Part shown: positions 60,733 through 64,000 of the stretch, in pieces
Numbering within the stretch: position 1 is the first letter of the stretch
Layout: each line of letters starts with the position of its first letter
Source of the DNA: Pedobacter sp.
Lineage (GTDB): Bacteria; Bacteroidota; Bacteroidia; Sphingobacteriales; Sphingobacteriaceae
DNA length: 64,000 bases
Assembly: GCF_031119335.1 (NCBI RefSeq)
Contig: NZ_JAVHXT010000010.1
Span: forward strand, 1-64,000
Reading direction: 5' to 3'
Made by a program: the position numbers and the translations under genes
The notes under the pieces: generated by a model
What the model was told of the DNA's origin: nothing
The model's input: the letters and a program-made list of their open reading frames with translations, nothing else
Databases searched by the model: none

Positions 60733-61407
60733 ATGAAGTGGTATATCATTCCCATTATAGTTCTCGTTATGATACTTGGATATCTCGTTGTCAAATATGT
60801 GCCTGCATATCTAATGGATACATACTTGGAGAAGAAAGCCGAAGAGGTAGCACGGGAGAGAAGTAGAATTCTTACTATAGAAGTTAGAGATACAGGTGGA
60901 TACCTAGTTCACGTACCAGATGGGAAGACGATGCATTCAATAAAATGGAATGATATCAGTAAGGTAGAGCTTTCTACAGACGAAAGCAAGTTATTGGTTT
61001 ATAGGTCCGCTGTGATTGACACTATTGGTGCAAACACTCATTCTGGTTTTTTAAACTTGATTAAGGCAATACCTGACAACATCATCATGAATGATAGGCT
61101 AGTCAGCTTTAAGCAGAACTACTTTAAAGATTTGAGCTGTTGCGATATCTGTGGTAAAGTGAGTTTGAAGCAGGGCGAGTGCCTACATTGTGGTAATGCT
61201 TCGTATGAGCAGTATGTAAAGAATAATAAACTAATGGGGATTACAGAGGATGAAGGAGAAAGGGAGTATATTAGAAGAGAACAGTTGTTTTGGTTCTATG
61301 ATGAGGGCGGAATTAACTTCTTTGATGATTACTTCTTGTTTGAAAAATGCGCTAACTGGAAGCCATCCGTTTCAAAAGCTGAGGTTGTAAAATACGGAGC
61401 AAAATAG
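60733..61407 (+). CDS. Hypothetical membrane-anchored protein with zinc-ribbon motif
   Basis: A 224-residue protein with one N-terminal transmembrane helix (about 3-22, IIPIIVLVMILGYLVVKYVP). A beta-rich middle follows (GGYLVHVPDGKTMHSIKWND), then a zinc-ribbon-like CDICG...CLHCG motif (about 137-154). The end is aromatic and acidic (EQLFWFYDEGGINFFDDYF). No family recognised. It is preceded by the TAGCATCAAC motif and is the last plus-strand gene of this run. Confidence 0.5.
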   Translation: MKWYIIPIIVLVMILGYLVVKYVPAYLMDTYLEKKAEEVARERSRILTIEVRDTGGYLVHVPDGKTMHSIKWNDISKVELSTDESKLLVYRSAVIDTIGANTHSGFLNLIKAIPDNIIMNDRLVSFKQNYFKDLSCCDICGKVSLKQGECLHCGNASYEQYVKNNKLMGITEDEGEREYIRREQLFWFYDEGGINFFDDYFLFEKCANWKPSVSKAEVVKYGAK

Positions 61408-61482
61408 TAATTCCATCCAAAAATCTGTCTAACCCCCTTAAGTAAACGATATTGACAAAATCTTGGATGTAGCTATGTAAGC

Positions 61483-61947
61483 TTAAGCAGTTGTTTCTTT
61501 TGGTTTAGCTTTGTGAATGGGGTAAATCAACACAGCAAAGGCTATTGCAGCAACGAACGATGTTATTATAGGTAGACCCCGAGGATTGAACGCACTTACA
61601 AGCACATCTAGAATCCTAGATGTAGTCAGTTGTACACTTGAAACTATCAAATCTACCATAAGATATACCACGAAGTTTGATAGAGCCAGCACTATAGCTA
61701 TGAGCAGAAGCATTGTCCTACTAACTCTATCTCTGTTTACAAGCCTGCTATAATACGCCCAGAAGGAAAGCCAAAAAAGTATAGCACCTAAGGCGATGCA
61801 TAACGTAACAGGTACGAAATAAGAAATCAAGTTGTAGTTTATAAACATATCTCTTTGGTAGATGTAGGTCATTGTAAATAGACCTATAGAACCAAGCAAC
61901 ACGCTGGTCAGCCATACCTTTAATGGATAGTTGTAATGTTGGAGCAT
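61483..61947 (-). CDS. Hypothetical four-helix membrane protein
   Basis: A 154-residue protein with four transmembrane helices (about 8-28, 42-62, 75-100, 125-145). It has a basic start and a short tail (KAKPKETTA). It is the only minus-strand gene in the island. No family recognised. Confidence 0.5.
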   Translation of the reverse strand: MLQHYNYPLKVWLTSVLLGSIGLFTMTYIYQRDMFINYNLISYFVPVTLCIALGAILFWLSFWAYYSRLVNRDRVSRTMLLLIAIVLALSNFVVYLMVDLIVSSVQLTTSRILDVLVSAFNPRGLPIITSFVAAIAFAVLIYPIHKAKPKETTA

Positions 61948-62156
61948 GTATCTAAGATAAAGAAAGTAGATGATATAGATGTAAAGGTATTTATTAATAC
62001 ACTACTCAAAGATAAACTTGTCTCCCCAACACGCTTAAAGAAGTTCCGCCATAAACCCACAACCCCAACCGCACAGTCCATTTATTGCGTTGCCTCTTTG
62101 CTTAGTTGGTTAGAAAGCTTGCACTGGTTCCATTCATTAATTTAAAATACATTAAC

Positions 62157-62615
62157 ATGGAACAGAAAGAACTATTCAAGGTTGCTGAGGTACAACTAAG
62201 TTACAAGCCACACTTCAAAGCGCAGGAGAGACCGCAGATTAGTAGCTCTAAGCAAGCTTACGATTTACTAATAGCTAATTGGGATATGAGTTTGATAAAC
62301 TACATTGAACAGGCTAAAATGATTTTACTCAACCGCAATAACAGGGTGTTAGGCATCATTAGCTTATCTACAGGTGGTGGAGCTTCTACGGTAATGGATA
62401 GTAGAGTGATATTTGCCACTGCATTGAAGGCAACGGCTACTAGTTTGATTGTTGCGCATAATCACCCATCGGGAAACCTTAGACCGTCAAGCGAGGATAT
62501 TAGGTTGACAGAGAAATTAAAGCAGGCAGGTAAGTTACTAGAGATAGAAGTACATGACCACTTGATTATAAGCGAAAATGGCTATTGCAGTATGGCAGAG
62601 GACGGTTTGATGTAG
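62157..62615 (+). CDS. RadC-like JAMM-domain protein
   Basis: A 152-residue RadC-type JAB/JAMM protein (start at 62157; the reading from 62106 adds an unlikely leader). The zinc motif is complete: AHNHPSGNLRPSSEDIRL gives HxH...Ser...Asp (His-x-His at about 100-102), plus Glu upstream near the family position. The usual N-terminal helix-hairpin-helix region of RadC is missing, as in many mobile-element copies. The function is debated. It lies 317 bp before the recombinase, matching the frequent pairing of such genes with mobile elements. Confidence 0.8.
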   Translation: MEQKELFKVAEVQLSYKPHFKAQERPQISSSKQAYDLLIANWDMSLINYIEQAKMILLNRNNRVLGIISLSTGGGASTVMDSRVIFATALKATATSLIVAHNHPSGNLRPSSEDIRLTEKLKQAGKLLEIEVHDHLIISENGYCSMAEDGLM

Positions 62616-62625
62616 TAAAAACACG

Positions 62626-62687
62626 GGGACAAAACACACTTCTTAAAAGCTAGCATAGGGACAAAATGAGGGACAATAGGGACAAAA
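62626..62687. repeat. Four GGGACAAA(A/T) iterons
   Basis: GGGACAAAA lies at 62626-62634, 62658-62666 and 62679-62687, and GGGACAAT at 62670-62677. All point the same way, within 62 bp just after the JAMM gene. Such direct repeats can bind a recombinase or regulator. Confidence 0.6.
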
Positions 62688-62712
62688 GCTAATGAGAGTG
62701 GTGTGAGAACCG

Positions 62713-62720
62713 TATATTTG
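62713..62720 (+). promoter_or_regulatory. Possible -7 box upstream of the recombinase
   Basis: TATATTTG fits TAnnTTTG but lies more than 200 bp before the recombinase start, and no TTG -33 is seen. If used, the transcript would include the hairpin region. Confidence 0.3.
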
Positions 62721-62788
62721 AATGATACAATTAACAGAGTAAATAACAAGCTGTCATAAGCAAATCCCCCTTGAACGTTCATTTAGGC

Positions 62789-62854
62789 ATTTGGTTTGGC
62801 TATAAAAAAGAAAAGAGACAATCCATCCAGACTTGTCTCTCTTTCTAACCAAAT
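62789..62854 (+). terminator. Hairpin or terminator downstream of the JAMM gene
   Basis: AGAGACAA (62814-62821) pairs with TTGTCTCT (62833-62840), followed by CTTTCT. The outer ATTTGGTT (62789-62796) and AACCAAAT (62847-62854) extend the fold. It could end the JAMM transcript or fold as part of an attachment region. Confidence 0.5.
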
Positions 62855-62932
62855 ATAAACCTGTATGAACGGGTTGCTCTTCGGAGAGTGCTGTAGAGGC
62901 ATATTTTCCACTAAAAGTTGATAATTCCAACA

Positions 62933-64000
62933 ATGAGTCCAACAAATTGGCAACTCATGTTGAAGAAAACGAAAAAACAACTTTACTTACATTACGAACT
63001 AGGCATATACAAAGGGGTATCATTTAAACTAGTGATACCAACAAAGCATAACAAAGAAAAGTATCCAAACTACTGTATCCAATATAATGGCTCGAAGCGT
63101 TATTATATCGGCGTGAAGGATGTTTATATTCAATTCATTGAATTGGAAAAGGTACATCAAACTACAGAGAACTTAATAAACATGTACCTTCCGATTATTC
63201 AAGAACAGATTTATCCATCGATAAATCAAATTGCGGTAGTTGAAGGGACTTTAAAGTTAACCTCCTTAGTTACTTTTGCTATCAACAAGTATTTCAAAGA
63301 GCAGGAAAGGTTATCACATATTGGCGAATTGGTTGACATTACAGATTACCGAGATAGAAATAAGAAACTCAATAATTACTTCGCGGATCATTTGGGAGAC
63401 AAGTTGAAATTGTCGGATTTAAATAAAGATGTCTGGTCAGAGTTTAGGTTTTACCTTTTAGCTAATTATAAGATCAAATCTAACTCTACAGTTAACCAAT
63501 ATATAGTGTATGTCAAGTCCTTTTATAATTGGTTACAAAATGATCAAGAACTAAATATCGTTAATCATGCAGTGAAGCTTAAAAGATTGGATACTTCAAA
63601 GCAGGAACTTAAATACGGATTTGTAGAGCATGGTTTAGTTAACGAATATTTAGATACATTAAAAAGTGATGAAAGGTGGTTACGGTTGAACATTATTAGT
63701 TTGCTTGTTTACGAGAATGCAAAACGTCCTGTACAGGCTTACAGATTACAAGCTAAAGATGTTGACTTGGAAAGAAAAACGTTGTATCTAACACCTAAAA
63801 GTAGAAAGAAAGCTAAAGAAGTAACATTTATAAGTGATGAACTAGCCGAATTGATAGGAAAGGTTTATGTGAATACGATAAATAGTGGACGCATTATTGA
63901 ACCTGATGATTATCTTCTTGGTGGAAGAAACTGTTTTAAGAAAGGTGGAAAGGCGATTAGTCAAGGAGATATTAGGGACACGCAAATAGTGAAATTTAGA
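62933..64000 (+). CDS. Tyrosine recombinase (integrase), 3' end cut by the window
   Basis: A site-specific recombinase of the Bacteroidota phage-integrase/SAM-like type. The start is at 62933 (ATG); another in-frame ATG at 62957 is possible. The window ends at codon 356, still open. The N-terminal arm-binding part (about 1-120) holds LYLHYELGIYKGVSF. The core-binding domain follows (LKLSDLNKDVWSEFRFYL, then NQYIVYVKSFYNWL). The catalytic domain begins with NAKRPVQAYRLQAKDVDL, whose Arg265 is the likely first catalytic Arg. The later Arg, His and Tyr lie past the window. It is the candidate enzyme that moves or rearranges the island. Confidence 0.85.
   Translation, partial: MSPTNWQLMLKKTKKQLYLHYELGIYKGVSFKLVIPTKHNKEKYPNYCIQYNGSKRYYIGVKDVYIQFIELEKVHQTTENLINMYLPIIQEQIYPSINQIAVVEGTLKLTSLVTFAINKYFKEQERLSHIGELVDITDYRDRNKKLNNYFADHLGDKLKLSDLNKDVWSEFRFYLLANYKIKSNSTVNQYIVYVKSFYNWLQNDQELNIVNHAVKLKRLDTSKQELKYGFVEHGLVNEYLDTLKSDERWLRLNIISLLVYENAKRPVQAYRLQAKDVDLERKTLYLTPKSRKKAKEVTFISDELAELIGKVYVNTINSGRIIEPDDYLLGGRNCFKKGGKAISQGDIRDTQIVKFR

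Larger units (their letters stand above)
62616..62932. other. 317-bp spacer upstream of the recombinase, with iterons and hairpin
   Basis: The gap holds four GGGACAA repeats, a TATATTTG box at 62713-62720, and a long hairpin (62789-62854). No gene is supported; overlapping minus-strand readings here are short and poorly composed. It is the likely regulatory or attachment region of the recombinase. Confidence 0.5.

Noticed and set aside
61936..62145. A 69-codon plus-strand frame before the JAMM gene
   Set aside because: It overlaps the start of the minus-strand membrane gene, has no recognisable domain and its composition changes abruptly; a small gene cannot be excluded but is not supported.
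62626..62687. CRISPR-like array of short repeats
   Set aside because: The units are only 8-9 bp with irregular spacing and no cas genes are near; they are better described as iterons.
62582..62980. Three overlapping minus-strand frames upstream of the recombinase
   Set aside because: They overlap the JAMM gene end, the iterons and the recombinase start, and contain no plausible protein features.

Overview
The window looks like chromosome from a Bacteroidota bacterium of the Sphingobacteriaceae, most likely Pedobacter or a close relative. This is inferred from gene content and promoter style; no search was run. Evidence: TAnnTTTG-type -7 promoter boxes, a lipoprotein-type TamA (TamL) coupled to TamB, a PorV/PorQ-family protein, a BT_3928-type DoxX protein, a folP-cdaA pair, a CarboxypepD_reg/TonB receptor, low G+C, and intergenic spacers full of palindromic repeats.

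Region 1 (0-32 kb) is mostly core genome. It holds an amino-acid permease, topoisomerase IV subunit B, a hybrid sensor kinase, a WG-repeat protein, and a tamB-tamL-brkB envelope cluster. These are followed by cytidine deaminase, a divergent GDPD lipoprotein, an amidohydrolase lipoprotein, a serine hydrolase with a GH3-like remnant, rdgB with a decayed tail copy next to it, two SurA-like proteins, MoxR, a Fur-family regulator, a quinone-reductase-like enzyme, PorV/PorQ, an AcpH-like protein and tyrS. An Xre-RES toxin-antitoxin pair follows tyrS.

Region 2 (32-57 kb) holds a penicillin acylase operon with a LuxE-like acyl-protein synthetase, a TonB receptor, an asymmetric ABC-F ATPase, EcsC, YfhO, cdaA and folP. 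It continues with an Nmad1 (DUF1599) protein, a phytanoyl-CoA-type dioxygenase, a DoxX protein, a lone DppB-type permease, a four-helix-bundle gene bracketed by direct repeats, aroK, a thioesterase, a metallophosphoesterase, a TPR sensor without an ATPase domain, and an M28 peptidase. Spacers in regions 1 and 2 carry at least three families of palindromic or MITE-like repeats.

Region 3 (about 57.0-64.0 kb) is an accessory island. It has small plus-strand genes of unknown function, among them a SUFU-domain protein and a small protein resembling an immunity protein. It also has a minus-strand membrane protein, a JAMM/RadC-type protein and a tyrosine recombinase cut by the window end. None of the core repeat families was found there. 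Two of its spacers share a roughly 30-bp sequence, once inside a perfect inverted repeat, and four GGGACAAA-type iterons precede the recombinase. The arrangement resembles recombinase-associated immunity-gene islands of Bacteroidales (rAID). It is the best candidate here for an undescribed system, but the function is inferred, not shown.

No rRNA, tRNA or CRISPR array was recognised.
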